A stretch of DNA of 64,000 nt. Source: Thiogranum sp. (GTDB lineage Bacteria; Pseudomonadota; Gammaproteobacteria; DSM-19610). Each line of letters begins with the position of its first letter. Position 1 is the first letter of the stretch. A model generated the notes under the pieces. The model was given only the letters and a program-made list of their open reading frames with translations, was not told the DNA's origin and ran no database searches. The stretch spans positions 2,501 to 66,500 of the forward strand of contig JASBSS010000015.1 in NCBI GenBank assembly GCA_030148805.1. Direction: 5' to 3'. This document shows positions 16,959 to 25,487 of the stretch, in pieces. The position numbers were made by a program, and so were the translations under genes.

Positions 16959-17933
16959 GTGCAGCCGCTGCGCCCACTTCCGCTGCTACTCGGCCTGCTA
17001 CTGCTCAGCCTGCTGAGTCTGTGGTTCAATCTGCGCACCGGCGTGCTCTCACTGGATCTGTTCGACGCGCTACGCCACCCGCAGTCGCTGGACACGCGGA
17101 TACTCTACGAGCTGCGCATGCCGCGCGCGCTCAACGCCTATGTCACCGGCGCGCTACTCGGACTGGCCGGGGCGCTGATGCAGGTGTTGCTGCGCAACCC
17201 GCTCGCCGACCCCTACATTCTCGGCGTTTCCGGCGGCGCGTCCGTGGGCGCGCTGCTGGCGCTCAGCGCCGGCGCCGGCTCGGTGATGCTGCATTCGGCG
17301 GCCTTCGGCGGGGCGCTGGTTTCGATGCTGCTGGTGTTCTCCCTGGCCCACGGGCGCGGCAGCTGGGACACCACCCGGCTATTGCTCACCGGGGTGGTGC
17401 TGGCCGCCGGTTGGGGCGCGCTGATCGGTCTGATGTTGGCGCTCAACACCCACACCCAGCTGCAAGGCATGCTCTTCTGGCTGATGGGGGACCTGGGCTT
17501 TGCGCAGACTTCATGGCTGGGCACTTCGACCTTGCTGCTGGTCACGCCGGCGGCATTGCTGATCGCGCCGGCGTTGAATCTGCTGGCAGGCGGCGAACTG
17601 CGCGCCGCGGCGCTGGGCATCGAAGTCGCGCGCTTGCGCATCCTGGTCTACATCCTCGCCTCCCTGGCCACCGCCAGCGCGGTCACCCAGGCCGGCAATA
17701 TCGGCTTTATCGGTTTGCTCGCCCCCCACCTGCTGCGCCTTGCCGGCGCGCGCGATCATCGGCTGCTGCTACCCGCCGTGCTGATGCTGGGCGGGTCGCT
17801 GCTGTCGTTGGCCGATGCCTTGTCGCGGCTGGTGGTCGAGCCGCGGCAACTGCCGGTGGGAGTGCTGACCGCCTTACTGGGTGTACCCTTGTTTCTCTTT
17901 TTACTGTATCGCGCGCAACGCTCCTATGAGTGA
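16959..17933 (+). CDS. FecCD/BtuC-type ABC transporter permease
   Basis: Inner-membrane permease of 324 residues with about nine or ten helices, belonging to the family importing vitamin B12, heme or ferric siderophores. Diagnostic stretches are RMPRALNAYVTGALLGLAGALMQVLLRNPLADPYILGVSGGASVGAL near the N-terminus and GNIGFIGLLAPHLLRL before the last helices. The start is GTG at 16959, 4 bp after the HAD gene. Its stop overlaps the ATPase start by 8 bp. No substrate-binding protein or receptor gene adjoins, so the ligand is unknown; a B12 or siderophore role is inferred from family. Confidence 0.88.
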   Translation: MQPLRPLPLLLGLLLLSLLSLWFNLRTGVLSLDLFDALRHPQSLDTRILYELRMPRALNAYVTGALLGLAGALMQVLLRNPLADPYILGVSGGASVGALLALSAGAGSVMLHSAAFGGALVSMLLVFSLAHGRGSWDTTRLLLTGVVLAAGWGALIGLMLALNTHTQLQGMLFWLMGDLGFAQTSWLGTSTLLLVTPAALLIAPALNLLAGGELRAAALGIEVARLRILVYILASLATASAVTQAGNIGFIGLLAPHLLRLAGARDHRLLLPAVLMLGGSLLSLADALSRLVVEPRQLPVGVLTALLGVPLFLFLLYRAQRSYE

Positions 17934-18705
17934 AGCCATCCCCCTGCTGAGCGCCGACAGGCTGACCGTGGAGGTCGGCGACACGCGGATCGCGCAAGAC
18001 TGGTCATTCCGGCTGCGGGCCGGAGAAAGCTGGTGCCTGCTCGGGCGCAACGGCGCCGGCAAAACCACCTTGCTGCACACCCTCGCCGGGCTGCGAGCCC
18101 CGCGCGGCGGCAATCTGCTGCTCGGCCAGACCCCCCTGCGCGCACTCAAGCGACGGCAGATCGCGCGCCGCCTGGCGCTACTGCTGCAACAGCAGCACGA
18201 CAGTTTTCCGGCCAGCGTCAGTGAAACCGTCGCCCAGGGCCGCCACCCCTATCTGCGCGCCTGGCAATGGGAAAGCGCGGCTGACCATGCGCTGGTGGCT
18301 GACTTGTTACGCCGGTTCGGCCTGGAGACACTGCAAGCGCGCAATGTGCAGACGCTCTCCGGAGGCGAACGCCAGCGGGTGGCGATCGCCACCCTGATGG
18401 CGCAGCAGACCGGGATCCTGTTGCTGGACGAACCGCTCAATCACCTCGACGTCAACCATCGGCTGCGGCTGCTCACTAACTTGCAGCACGATTGTCGCGC
18501 CCTCGGCCGCGCTCTGATGATGAGCCTGCACGACGTCAACCTGGCGGCGCGTTTCTGCAGTCACGCCCTGTTGCTGCTGGGTGACGGCGACGTCCGTCAG
18601 GGCCCGATCGCCGCTGTGCTCGACGCTCCGACCCTGGAACAGCTCTATGGTCACCCCATGTTGGAACTCGAGACACCGGTCGGGCGGGCGTGGCTGCCCG
18701 CCTGA
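17926..18705 (+). CDS. FecE/BtuD-type ABC transporter ATPase
   Basis: Cytoplasmic ATPase of 259 residues that powers the upstream FecCD-type permease. Walker A is GRNGAGKTT (about residues 39-47), the signature is LSGGERQRVAIA, Walker B is ILLLDEPLNHLD, and the switch histidine is in MSLHDVNLAAR. The ATG at 17926 overlaps the permease stop, so the two are coupled. The binding-protein component (BtuF/FecB type) is absent from the window and must be encoded elsewhere. Confidence 0.92.
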   Translation: MSEAIPLLSADRLTVEVGDTRIAQDWSFRLRAGESWCLLGRNGAGKTTLLHTLAGLRAPRGGNLLLGQTPLRALKRRQIARRLALLLQQQHDSFPASVSETVAQGRHPYLRAWQWESAADHALVADLLRRFGLETLQARNVQTLSGGERQRVAIATLMAQQTGILLLDEPLNHLDVNHRLRLLTNLQHDCRALGRALMMSLHDVNLAARFCSHALLLLGDGDVRQGPIAAVLDAPTLEQLYGHPMLELETPVGRAWLPA

Positions 18706-18978
18706 GGTGTCGAATTTCCTAACACTTTTAATAGTCGATAGATTACAGCCAGTTACTTGGCATGCCCAACAAGAGGATCGGTTGTCATTGATTTGACAGT
18801 TTTTTATTCATGGCCTCCGGAAGGGCGCCCGGCGGAATTTGTCGACATACTTTACAAATTAAATCGACGCAACTCGGCGAACAACCCCTAAGCTGCTAAA
18901 AACCAAACAACTATCCGTATCGGCACAGCTATTGCTGAAGACCAAAGAGAGCCTTTTCGTCACTCGCCAGGAAGCCAC
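18706..18978. other. Intergenic region before the DUF5658 gene
   Basis: A 273-bp, relatively AT-rich gap. At about 18783-18806 the sequence TGTCA-N6-TGACA followed by G and six T is a weak plus-strand terminator-like hairpin (5-bp stem) that could end the ABC-transporter transcript. I see no convincing promoter or small gene in the rest. Confidence 0.35.
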
Positions 18979-19479
18979 ATGCTCCGAGAAGAATCTGACG
19001 TATCCGCCCTTGGGCCGAATACCGCTACCGCGGTGGGCGACGAGCGCCGCCGGGGCACTGACCGCCGCCGGCACAGTTGGCGCACCGTGACTTATTGCGG
19101 GCTGCACGGTCGCGGGCGGCGCAAACAGGCGCGCCGTCAGAATCACAGTTACTATCTGGATCGCTACGAACACTCCCTGGTGTTCATCGGCGTGCTGATT
19201 CTGCTGCTCAGCTGCCTGGACGCGCTGCTGACGCTGAACTTGTTGACCAAGGGTGCTTACGAAGCCAACTACTTCATGGCGCAACTGCTGGATGTTGGCG
19301 TACGACCGTTCATTCTGACCAAAATTCTGCTGACGGCAGGCGGGGTCCTGTTCCTGCTCATGCACGCTCATTTCCGTCTGTTGCGGGTTACCAGCGGCAA
19401 ACGCATGCTACAACTGCTGGCCAGCGCTTATGGTCTGCTTATCGGGTGGGAAATTGTTCTCTTGGGGGTGATCGAATGA
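18979..19479 (+). CDS. DUF5658 family membrane protein
   Basis: Unknown function. The 166-residue product has a long, very basic N-terminal cytoplasmic segment (ERRRGTDRRRHSWRT and RGRRKQARRQNHSYYLDRYE). Three predicted membrane helices follow (about residues 65-85, 105-122, 135-160). The pattern LDALLTLNLLTKGAYEANYFMAQLLDVG is the hallmark of the family labelled DUF5658. Proteins like this are common in sediment and sulfur bacteria, but no function is established to my knowledge. The gene stands alone between the ABC transporter and a convergent unknown gene. Confidence 0.7.
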   Translation: MLREESDVSALGPNTATAVGDERRRGTDRRRHSWRTVTYCGLHGRGRRKQARRQNHSYYLDRYEHSLVFIGVLILLLSCLDALLTLNLLTKGAYEANYFMAQLLDVGVRPFILTKILLTAGGVLFLLMHAHFRLLRVTSGKRMLQLLASAYGLLIGWEIVLLGVIE

Positions 19480-19488
19480 CTGCGAAAC

Positions 19489-19926
19489 CTAACTGGCAAA
19501 CATCCGTTGCCACCAGCGGCGCCGGTTCCCCGGCTGCGGCATCGGCGCTTGCAAATCGCTTGGCGGCAGCCTGGAGAGAATCCAGCCAGGCAACGGCGGG
19601 TTGTCACTATAACCGCACGACACCCCCAGGTTGTTCGGGTCAAAAATTTTCACCAAGGTAGGCGATTGCGGGTCGTCGACGTAGACGATGCCGCAATAAT
19701 CCTCCTGGTGCTCGCGCCGCAGCAGGGCGTCGATTTCTTCGATAAAACGCACCAGCACCGGCTCTTCGACGGTGTCGGCCGGCGGCGGCTCACCGATGGC
19801 ATACAGATACCAGCCGTGAGCGTCGGCGCGCAGCCGCGCCCACAAGGCGTCGAGCTGTTCCCAGCGCAAAACACCGCTAAAGGTTCCCCGGAATGCCTGC
19901 TGGAACTCGCCCTGTTGCTGTTGCAT
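19489..19926 (-). CDS. Conserved protein of unknown function
   Basis: I do not recognise a named domain. The 145-residue product is soluble, with a glutamine-rich start (MQQQQGEFQQAFRGTF), a helical middle (GVLRWEQLDALWARLRADAHGWYLYAIGE), then YCGIVYVDDPQSPTLVKIFDPNNLGVSCGYS, a distinctive and probably conserved core. It ends in PLPGWILSRLPPSDL and a basic tail. Codon use resembles the neighbours. The ATG at 19926 has GGGGGA seven bases upstream; a reading from 19944 has none. From memory, similar proteins occur in other proteobacteria. It converges on the DUF5658 gene and is divergent from tonB. Confidence 0.65.
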   Translation of the reverse strand: MQQQQGEFQQAFRGTFSGVLRWEQLDALWARLRADAHGWYLYAIGEPPPADTVEEPVLVRFIEEIDALLRREHQEDYCGIVYVDDPQSPTLVKIFDPNNLGVSCGYSDNPPLPGWILSRLPPSDLQAPMPQPGNRRRWWQRMFAS

Positions 19927-20056
19927 GTGTTTCCCCCGCTGCATTGGGTGGGTCGAACCGCCGGGGCGGAGAGCCCGGTACCCGGTGGTCTTCCTGGACC
20001 GTCGTTTTACCGACAGCTTTTTTATTGTGTTGTCATGGACTTAATATGCACCACTG

Positions 20057-20086
20057 TTGACAATAACGCAACCGTGGCGGTACAGT
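20057..20086 (+). promoter_or_regulatory. Sigma-70-type promoter of tonB
   Basis: TTGACA (20057-20062), an 18-bp spacer and TACAGT (20081-20086) precede the tonB ATG by 34 bp. No Fur-like palindrome overlaps it, which is unusual for a tonB gene. Confidence 0.6.
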
Positions 20087-20120
20087 GCGGCTCGCTTTCC
20101 GCTACCCCGCAGCACGCGCC

Positions 20121-20960
20121 ATGAACTTCCGCCTGACCGCCTTTGTTAGCGTCTCCTGCCTGGTGCATGCCGGCCTGTTGTGGAGCGACCTGCGACCCCT
20201 GCCGGTGGCGCCCATCGGCGGCGAAGCCAGCGCCCTGCGCGTCACGCTGGCGCCACCGGAGCCCTCGCCCCCTGACAGCCGACCGCCAGCCACACGCCCG
20301 GCCGCGCCCACGCCAAGAACACCCCCGCCGAGCGATAGCCGCGTGGCGCACGCCAGCGCCAGAACCGCAGTGGCGCCAATCGAACCGATGCCGCAGCACG
20401 CCGGAACCGAACTGGCGCCGAGCGAACCGCTACCACGGCACGCTGGAGCCGAATCGCCGCCGAGCGAACCCCTGCCACGGCACGCCGGAACCGAATCGCC
20501 ACCGAGCGAATCCCTGCCGCAGCACGCCGCAGTCGAATTGCCACCGAGCGAACCCCCGCGGCGGCCAGCCACGAAAGCACAGCGCGACCGCCCAGCGTCG
20601 CCGCAGCGGCTGGCGCAAGCGCCGGCACCGGCGAGCGCCGCCTCGCCGCAGTCCAGTTCGCTCAGCGTCAGCGACCGCGTCAGCGCCGCGCTGCAGGATC
20701 AGCTCGAAGAGGTGTTCGCCTACCCCTGGCTGGCGCGCAAGCGCGGCTGGCAGGGCTCGGTCATGCTGTCGTTGCACGTCGACCGGAACGGGACCTTGAG
20801 TGGCTGGAAAGTCGTACAGACCTCGGGCTACCGGCTACTCGACCGCTCCGCCCTGCAGGCGGCGCGCCGCATTCGCCAGCTGCAACAAGCCGACAGACTG
20901 CTCGATGGCCGGCCGTTGAACCTGTCGATTCCGGTCCGCTACCAGTTGCTCGACGGCTAA
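20121..20960 (+). CDS. TonB family energy-transducing protein with 14-residue repeats
   Basis: Periplasm-spanning protein of 279 residues that would couple inner-membrane proton force to outer-membrane receptors. It has an N-terminal hydrophobic anchor (LTAFVSVSCLVHAGLLW), a long proline-rich spacer (about 40-190) and a C-terminal TonB domain (ERVSA-like helix, GWQGSVMLSLHVDRNGTLSGWKVVQTSGYRLLDRSALQAAR, then LNLSIPVRYQL). The spacer contains four 14-residue tandem repeats. No exbB or exbD adjoins. No good ribosome site precedes the ATG, but the promoter 34 bp upstream supports it. The nearest receptor-type system is the ABC transporter 2 kb away; a link is inference. Confidence 0.85.
   Translation: MNFRLTAFVSVSCLVHAGLLWSDLRPLPVAPIGGEASALRVTLAPPEPSPPDSRPPATRPAAPTPRTPPPSDSRVAHASARTAVAPIEPMPQHAGTELAPSEPLPRHAGAESPPSEPLPRHAGTESPPSESLPQHAAVELPPSEPPRRPATKAQRDRPASPQRLAQAPAPASAASPQSSSLSVSDRVSAALQDQLEEVFAYPWLARKRGWQGSVMLSLHVDRNGTLSGWKVVQTSGYRLLDRSALQAARRIRQLQQADRLLDGRPLNLSIPVRYQLLDG
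20382..20549 (+). repeat. Four 42-bp tandem repeats inside tonB
   Basis: Four consecutive 42-bp units (20382, 20424, 20466, 20508) each encode a 14-residue unit of the form E-P-x-P-x-H-A-G-x-E-x-x-P-S; a degenerate fifth unit begins at 20550. They lie in the periplasm-spanning proline-rich linker and differ by several substitutions, so they are imperfect but in frame. Confidence 0.9.
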
Positions 20961-20983
20961 GACCGAGGCCGTGGCGGCGGCTT

Positions 20984-21850
20984 TCAGCCCAACCAGCCTG
21001 CCAGCACCAGCAGGGACAACACCACCAACCAGACGGTGAGTGCCCGCCAGACCAGACGCAACGCGGCCTTCACCGGGGAGGCGGCGTCCGCCCCCAGTAC
21101 CTCGTCGTCTTCGCCCAGGGCGCCGCGACCTGTCAGACGCAATACCCGCTCGGAGCCGGCCGCGCCCGCCGGCGGCTCCTGGTGCGCCTGTCGCCAACCC
21201 TCGAGCGCCGAATCGAAGTGTCCACTGAGGGCGAAACTGAGCGCGCTCAGACGCGCCGGCAGCCACAGCATGACGGCATACAGCCAGCTGATGTTGTTTT
21301 CCAGCTCACCCTCATCCTGGGGACGGTAATAGAGCACGGACGCACTGCGATACATGACCGCGCCGAGCGGGCCGAGCAACACGAACCAGAACAACACGCC
21401 GAACAGGCGGTCGCTGGCTTCGAGCAGCACCGCTTCGCTGAGCTGACGCGCGCAGGCGTTGGGCTCCGCCGCCGCGGACTGCTCGCGCAACAGGCGCCCC
21501 GCCGCGCGCTGGCGCAATTCATGATCGCTGGAGTCGCTGACCTCGCACCAGGTACCGACGTCGGCAGAGAGGTCGCGCGGCCCGAGGCAGTAGACGAAGA
21601 TGGCGACATAGAACAGCAGGCCCAGCAGCCCGAACAGCCAGTCGTGAACCAGCACTTGCAGCAGGCCCACCAGCAGCCAGACCGGCAGCAATATCAGCAG
21701 CAGGCCGCCGATGCTGTCCCAGACACCGCCGTGCAGCCGCGCCCGGGCCCAGTCGAAATATTCCAGAAAACGGTCGTAGCGCCGGTACTCGTGCAGCTGC
21801 GTCAGCAAACGGTCGATGGCGATGCCCAGCAGGGCGGATATGAGTGTCAT
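20984..21850 (-). CDS. ampE: AmpE-like inner-membrane protein
   Basis: Integral membrane protein of 288 residues in the AmpE/CobD-like superfamily; AmpE accompanies AmpD and was first described as a signalling component for beta-lactamase induction. It begins MTLISALLGIAIDRLL and includes EYFDWARARL, VYCLGPRDLSADVG and SERLFGVLFWFVLLGPLGAVMYR-like segments typical of AmpE, with four or five helices. A longer in-frame reading extends into ampD and is rejected. The ATG at 21850 lies 55 bp after the ampD stop, same strand. Its biochemical role is unknown in general. Confidence 0.88.
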   Translation of the reverse strand: MTLISALLGIAIDRLLTQLHEYRRYDRFLEYFDWARARLHGGVWDSIGGLLLILLPVWLLVGLLQVLVHDWLFGLLGLLFYVAIFVYCLGPRDLSADVGTWCEVSDSSDHELRQRAAGRLLREQSAAAEPNACARQLSEAVLLEASDRLFGVLFWFVLLGPLGAVMYRSASVLYYRPQDEGELENNISWLYAVMLWLPARLSALSFALSGHFDSALEGWRQAHQEPPAGAAGSERVLRLTGRGALGEDDEVLGADAASPVKAALRLVWRALTVWLVVLSLLVLAGWLG

Positions 21851-21905
21851 GGCTGCGCCGGCCGAAGGAAACAGGCCCAACGCTAACGTCTGGCCGAGCG
21901 GGCTG

Positions 21906-22454
21906 TCAAGCCAGAAGGGCCGCCAGGCGCGGCCAGTCGAAGGCCGGGCCGGGATCGGTCTTGCGCCCGGGCGCGATGTCGCAGTGGCCGACCACGGCCC
22001 CGGCGTCGATGGCGGGGTAGTGCTGACGCAGCAGACGGACCAGTCCGGCCAGGCGGTCATACTGGGGCGTCGTGTAAGGGGTATGGTCGTCGCCCTCCAG
22101 CTCGATGCCGATGGCGAAATCGTTACAGGCCTGACGCCCGCGATAACAGGACTGACCGGCGTGCCAGGCGCGGCGGGTGAAGGGCACATATTGCACCAGC
22201 TCGCCATCCCGGCGAATCAATACGTGCGCGGACACCCGCAGGCCCTGCACGGTGGCGAAATACGGGTGCGCCGCGGGGTCGAGGGAATTGGTGAACAAGG
22301 CGTCGATCCAGGGACCACCGTACTCGCCCGGCGGCAGACTGATACCATGAATGACGATCAGATCGATCGCGCCGTCATCGGGACGCTCGTCGCAATTCGG
22401 CGACAATACCCGGCGCGCCGGCTGCACCCAGGCACCATCGCGCGATAACTGCAT
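21906..22454 (-). CDS. ampD: 1,6-anhydro-N-acetylmuramyl-L-alanine amidase AmpD
   Basis: Cytoplasmic zinc amidase that removes the stem peptide from anhydromuropeptides during cell-wall recycling. The 182-residue product has the amidase_2 zinc ligands: His in LIVIHGISLPPG, His in GHCDIAPGRKTDPG and the Asp in the same motif. ACNDFAIGIELEG supplies the catalytic glutamate region. Length is normal. It precedes ampE on the same strand and is divergent from the SH3-domain gene. With AnmK, AmgK and MurU it forms a nearly complete recycling set in this window. Confidence 0.96.
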   Translation of the reverse strand: MQLSRDGAWVQPARRVLSPNCDERPDDGAIDLIVIHGISLPPGEYGGPWIDALFTNSLDPAAHPYFATVQGLRVSAHVLIRRDGELVQYVPFTRRAWHAGQSCYRGRQACNDFAIGIELEGDDHTPYTTPQYDRLAGLVRLLRQHYPAIDAGAVVGHCDIAPGRKTDPGPAFDWPRLAALLA

Positions 22455-22552
22455 TGCATTTCCCCCGAGCTGTGGACGCGTTTATTATGGTGTCTCAGCC
22501 ACATCCGTTACAATGCGTCCTTTTGACGCCGCCGCCAACGCAAGGAGCCTTA

Positions 22553-23218
22553 GTGAAAGTTATCAGCCTGGTTGTCCTCTTCATCGGCCTGATCGCCAAT
22601 GCCGCTGCGGAAACCCGCTATGTCAGTGACCGACTGGAGATCCAGATGCGTACCGGCAAAGGCACCCAGTTCCGGATCCTGCGCATGCTGCCGAGCGGCA
22701 CGCCGCTGGAGATCCTCGAGGTCGACCAGGAAAACGGCTACGCGCGGGTGCGCGCCCCGGGCGGCGTGGAAGGGTGGGTGCTCAGCCGTTATCTGATGAA
22801 GGGACAGGCCGCGCGCGAACGCCTCACCAGCGCGGAAAAACGCCTGGCGGAACTGGAGCTGGAGAACCGCAAACTGAAAACCTCCTTCGGCGATCTGCGC
22901 GCGGAGAAGGGCGACACCGAGCAACAGCGCAGTGCCCTCGAACGCGAGAATCGCAAGCTGTCGCAGGAGCTGGAGGAAATCCGCCGCACCGCCTCCAGCG
23001 CGCTGGCCATCGACGCGGAAAACAAGGACCTGAAAGGCAAGATCGTGGCCTACGAGCGCCAGTTACAGACCCTGCAGCAGGAAAACGAGGGGCTCAAGGA
23101 CCGTACCGCACGCGACTGGTTCATGGTCGGCGCCGGGGTGGTGATTCTCGGCATGATCCTCGGGCTGATCATTCCGCGTATCCGCTGGCGGAAGAAATCC
23201 AGCTGGGACACGCTCTGA
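22553..23218 (+). CDS. SH3 domain-containing membrane-anchored protein (TIGR04211/YgiM type)
   Basis: Envelope protein of 221 residues: cleavable or anchor-like N-terminus (MKVISLVVLFIGLIANAAAETRY), a bacterial SH3 domain (about 22-80, LEIQMRTGKGTQFRILRMLPSGTPLEIL and GWVLSRYL), a long coiled coil (about 85-185) and a C-terminal helix (VGAGVVILGMILGLIIPRIRWRKK). This matches the SH3-and-anchor family to which E. coli YgiM belongs; function is not established. The GTG at 22553 has AAGGAG five bases upstream; an earlier reading from 22454 lacks one. It stands divergent from ampD. Confidence 0.88.
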   Translation: MKVISLVVLFIGLIANAAAETRYVSDRLEIQMRTGKGTQFRILRMLPSGTPLEILEVDQENGYARVRAPGGVEGWVLSRYLMKGQAARERLTSAEKRLAELELENRKLKTSFGDLRAEKGDTEQQRSALERENRKLSQELEEIRRTASSALAIDAENKDLKGKIVAYERQLQTLQQENEGLKDRTARDWFMVGAGVVILGMILGLIIPRIRWRKKSSWDTL

Positions 23219-23269
23219 GGACGCGGGTGGGCGCCGGCTGAATCCGGGCGCCAGAAACGTCCAGGGACC

Positions 23270-23289
23270 CCTGCCTGGGCCCAGGCAGG
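23270..23289. repeat. Perfect 20-bp palindrome between the SH3 gene and ilvD
   Basis: The self-complementary sequence CCTGCCTGGGCCCAGGCAGG lies in a 183-bp convergent gap. It has no T tract, so it is not an obvious intrinsic terminator, but it could stop transcripts from either side. Confidence 0.6.
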
Positions 23290-23401
23290 CCCGGCGGTGA
23301 CGGGCCGTCGAAGCCTGGGGACGGTACGACGCCGCACCGGGCCGCGGTTCGCCGCGAGGTGGCGGCGGTTTCGCCCGGCCACCCCGCGGCGCTCCCCGGC
23401 G

Positions 23402-25081
23402 CTACTCGTCCGTGACGCAGCCTTCCGAAGCCGTCTTCACCGTCTTGATGTATTTGTAGAGCGTGCCCCGCTGCGCCTTGTACGGCGGCATCTGCCAGGC
23501 GCGACGACGCTGCTCCATCTCCGCTTCGTCGACTTCCACGCTCAGCTCTTGGGTGCTGGCATTGATGACGATCACGTCGCCATCGCGCACCAGCGCGATC
23601 GGGCCGCCTTCCTGCGCCTCGGGCACCACGTGGCCGATGATGAACCCGTGGGAACCGCCGGAGAAACGGCCGTCGGTGATCAGGGCCACGTCCTTGCCCA
23701 GCCCCGCGCCCATGATGGCCGAGGTCGGGGTCAACATTTCCGGCATCCCGGGGCCACCCTTGGGTCCTTCGTAGCGGATCACCACCACGTCGCCCTTCTG
23801 GATGCCGCCGCGCTCCAGCCCGGCCAGCATGTCCTCCTCGCAGTCGAACACGCGCGCCGGACCGCGGAACTCGAGACCTTCCTTGCCGGTGATCTTCGCC
23901 ACCGCGCCCCCGGGCGCCAGATTGCCTTTGAGAATCTGGATGTGAGCGGTCTTCTTGATCGGCCGCTCGACCGGCAGGAAAACGTCCTGCCCCGGCGTCA
24001 GCCCCGGCACATCCTGCAGATTCTCGGCCAGCGTGCGGCCCGTGACCGTCAGGCAACTGCCGTCGAGCAGCTCCTGTTCCAGCAGATATTTCATCACCGC
24101 CGGCGTCCCGCCGACATTGTGCAGATCCTCCATCACATAGCGTCCGGAGGGTTTGAGGTCGGCGAGAAAAGGCACCCGGTCGCTGGTCCGTTGAAAATCG
24201 TCGATACCCAGGGAGACGCCGACGGCGCGCGCCATGGCGATCAGATGCAACACCGCGTTGGTGGAGCCGCCGGTGGCCATGATCATCACCAACGCATTCT
24301 CGAACGCCGCCCGCGTCATGATGTCACGCGGCTTGATGTCGTGCTCCAGCAGATGCCGGATGGCGGCGCCGGCGCGCAGACACTCGTCGAGCTTGCCCGC
24401 GTCCACCGCGGGGGTGGAGGAACTGTAGGGCAGGCTCATGCCCATCGCCTCGATGGCACAGGCCATGGTGTTGGCCGTGTACATGCCGCCACAGGCGCCC
24501 GCGCCGGGACAGGAGTGGGCGACGATCTGTTGTCGCTCCTCGTCGTCGATACGCCCGGAGATATAGGCGCCATAGCTCTGAAACGCCGAGACGATATCCA
24601 GGGTCTCGCCTTTCCAGTGCCCCGGCTTGATCGTGCCGCCATAAATCATCAACGACGGCCGGTTGCAACGCCCCATGGCGATCAATACACCTGGCATGTT
24701 CTTGTCGCAACCGGGGATGGAGATGTTGGCATCGTACCATTGCGCGTTCATCACCGTTTCGATCGAATCGGCAATGACATCGCGCGACTGCAACGAGTAA
24801 CTCATCCCGTCGGTCCCCATGGAGATGCCGTCGCTGACACCGATGGTGTTGAAGCGCAGTCCCACCAGCCCGGCTGCCTGCACGCCTTCCTTGACCTTCG
24901 CGGCCAGGTCGTTGAGGTGCATGTTGCAGGTGTTGCCTTCCCACCAGACGCTGGAGATGCCGACCTCGGCCTTGGCCATGTCCTCCGGTTTCAGGCCGGT
25001 ACCGTAAAGCATGGCCTGGGAGGCGCCCTGGGAGCGGGGTTCCGTGATCCGCGCGCTGTATCGATTGAGTTTCTTTGTCAT
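23402..25081 (-). CDS. ilvD: Dihydroxy-acid dehydratase
   Basis: Fe-S dehydratase of branched-chain amino acid synthesis, converting dihydroxy-isovalerate and dihydroxy-methylvalerate to the 2-oxo acids. The 559-residue chain has the family cysteines in [24 protein letters not shown] and [16 protein letters not shown] (cluster and active-site motifs), and [19 protein letters not shown] near the end. The length suits the [2Fe-2S]-type group. It begins [26 protein letters not shown] promoter lies 40-70 bp upstream. It is monocistronic, with no other ilv genes in the window. Confidence 0.97.
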   Translation of the reverse strand: MTKKLNRYSARITEPRSQGASQAMLYGTGLKPEDMAKAEVGISSVWWEGNTCNMHLNDLAAKVKEGVQAAGLVGLRFNTIGVSDGISMGTDGMSYSLQSRDVIADSIETVMNAQWYDANISIPGCDKNMPGVLIAMGRCNRPSLMIYGGTIKPGHWKGETLDIVSAFQSYGAYISGRIDDEERQQIVAHSCPGAGACGGMYTANTMACAIEAMGMSLPYSSSTPAVDAGKLDECLRAGAAIRHLLEHDIKPRDIMTRAAFENALVMIMATGGSTNAVLHLIAMARAVGVSLGIDDFQRTSDRVPFLADLKPSGRYVMEDLHNVGGTPAVMKYLLEQELLDGSCLTVTGRTLAENLQDVPGLTPGQDVFLPVERPIKKTAHIQILKGNLAPGGAVAKITGKEGLEFRGPARVFDCEEDMLAGLERGGIQKGDVVVIRYEGPKGGPGMPEMLTPTSAIMGAGLGKDVALITDGRFSGGSHGFIIGHVVPEAQEGGPIALVRDGDVIVINASTQELSVEVDEAEMEQRRRAWQMPPYKAQRGTLYKYIKTVKTASEGCVTDE

Positions 25082-25119
25082 GAGTCCTGCCGACCGTCGG
25101 CGAAAGTCTTAAACGAATT

Positions 25120-25149
25120 ATTGTAACGGCTGCATCCACGCCGTACCAA
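25120..25149 (-). promoter_or_regulatory. Putative sigma-70 promoter of ilvD
   Basis: Minus-strand TTGGTA (25149-25144), an 18-bp spacer and TACAAT (25125-25120) sit about 40 bp upstream of the ilvD ATG. The leader is too short for leucine/isoleucine attenuation. Confidence 0.5.
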
Positions 25150-25226
25150 TGGCCCAGCCCGGCGAGCCGGCTCTGCGTGCGTCGTGCCGGCGGACCATGA
25201 CGCGACGCAACCCCGCGCGCAGTTAC

Positions 25227-25372
25227 GTTGACACGCCCGCGAGACGCGGGCCTCTGAAATCACCCCAGATGGATACCGGCGAACTGCGTTGACACGCCCG
25301 CAAGGCGCGGGCTCACTGCGCCAAAACCGGAAACTTGCCGCCTGCATTGACGCGCCCACGGGGCGCGGGCCG
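25227..25372. repeat. Three palindromic REP-like repeats at about 60-bp period
   Basis: Related 25-26-bp units begin at 25227, 25288 and 25346. Each starts RTTGACRCGCCC and contains an inverted GC-rich core (GCCCGCG-AGA-CGCGGGC in the first, GCCCGC-AAGGC-GCGGGC in the second, slightly degraded in the third). The intervening 33-36 bp are not conserved except for a shared CCGGCGAACTGC-like stretch. The array lies between the ilvD promoter and the small RNA terminator. Degeneracy and the low copy number argue against a CRISPR. Confidence 0.7.
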
Positions 25373-25458
25373 CTACGGGCAACCGGCGAGATCGTCCAGC
25401 GCCTTGCCGAGGTGGCCACCTGGTGCGGCAGCCAAGACTTATCCATCTGATTGACAAT

Positions 25459-25487
25459 AAAAAAGGCGCGGGGCAAAGCACCGCGCC
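25459..25487 (-). terminator. Intrinsic terminator of the candidate small RNA
   Basis: Minus-strand stem GGCGCGG / CCGCGCC (7 bp) with a 9-nt loop is followed immediately by six T. Read on the plus strand the T tract is on the wrong side, so it terminates minus-strand transcription only. Confidence 0.85.

Noticed and set aside
21851-22207. 119-residue N-terminal extension of AmpE
   Set aside because: It is the shadow of ampD in another frame; AmpE proteins start at the MTLIS position.
25220-25380. CRISPR array of three repeats
   Set aside because: Repeats differ by several bases, are internally palindromic with high GC, show some similarity in the spacers, and no cas gene is near.
25078-25476. 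132-residue minus-strand open frame across the repeats upstream of ilvD
   Set aside because: Arginine/alanine-rich composition of a chance GC-rich frame; it spans the ilvD promoter, the repeats and part of the terminator.
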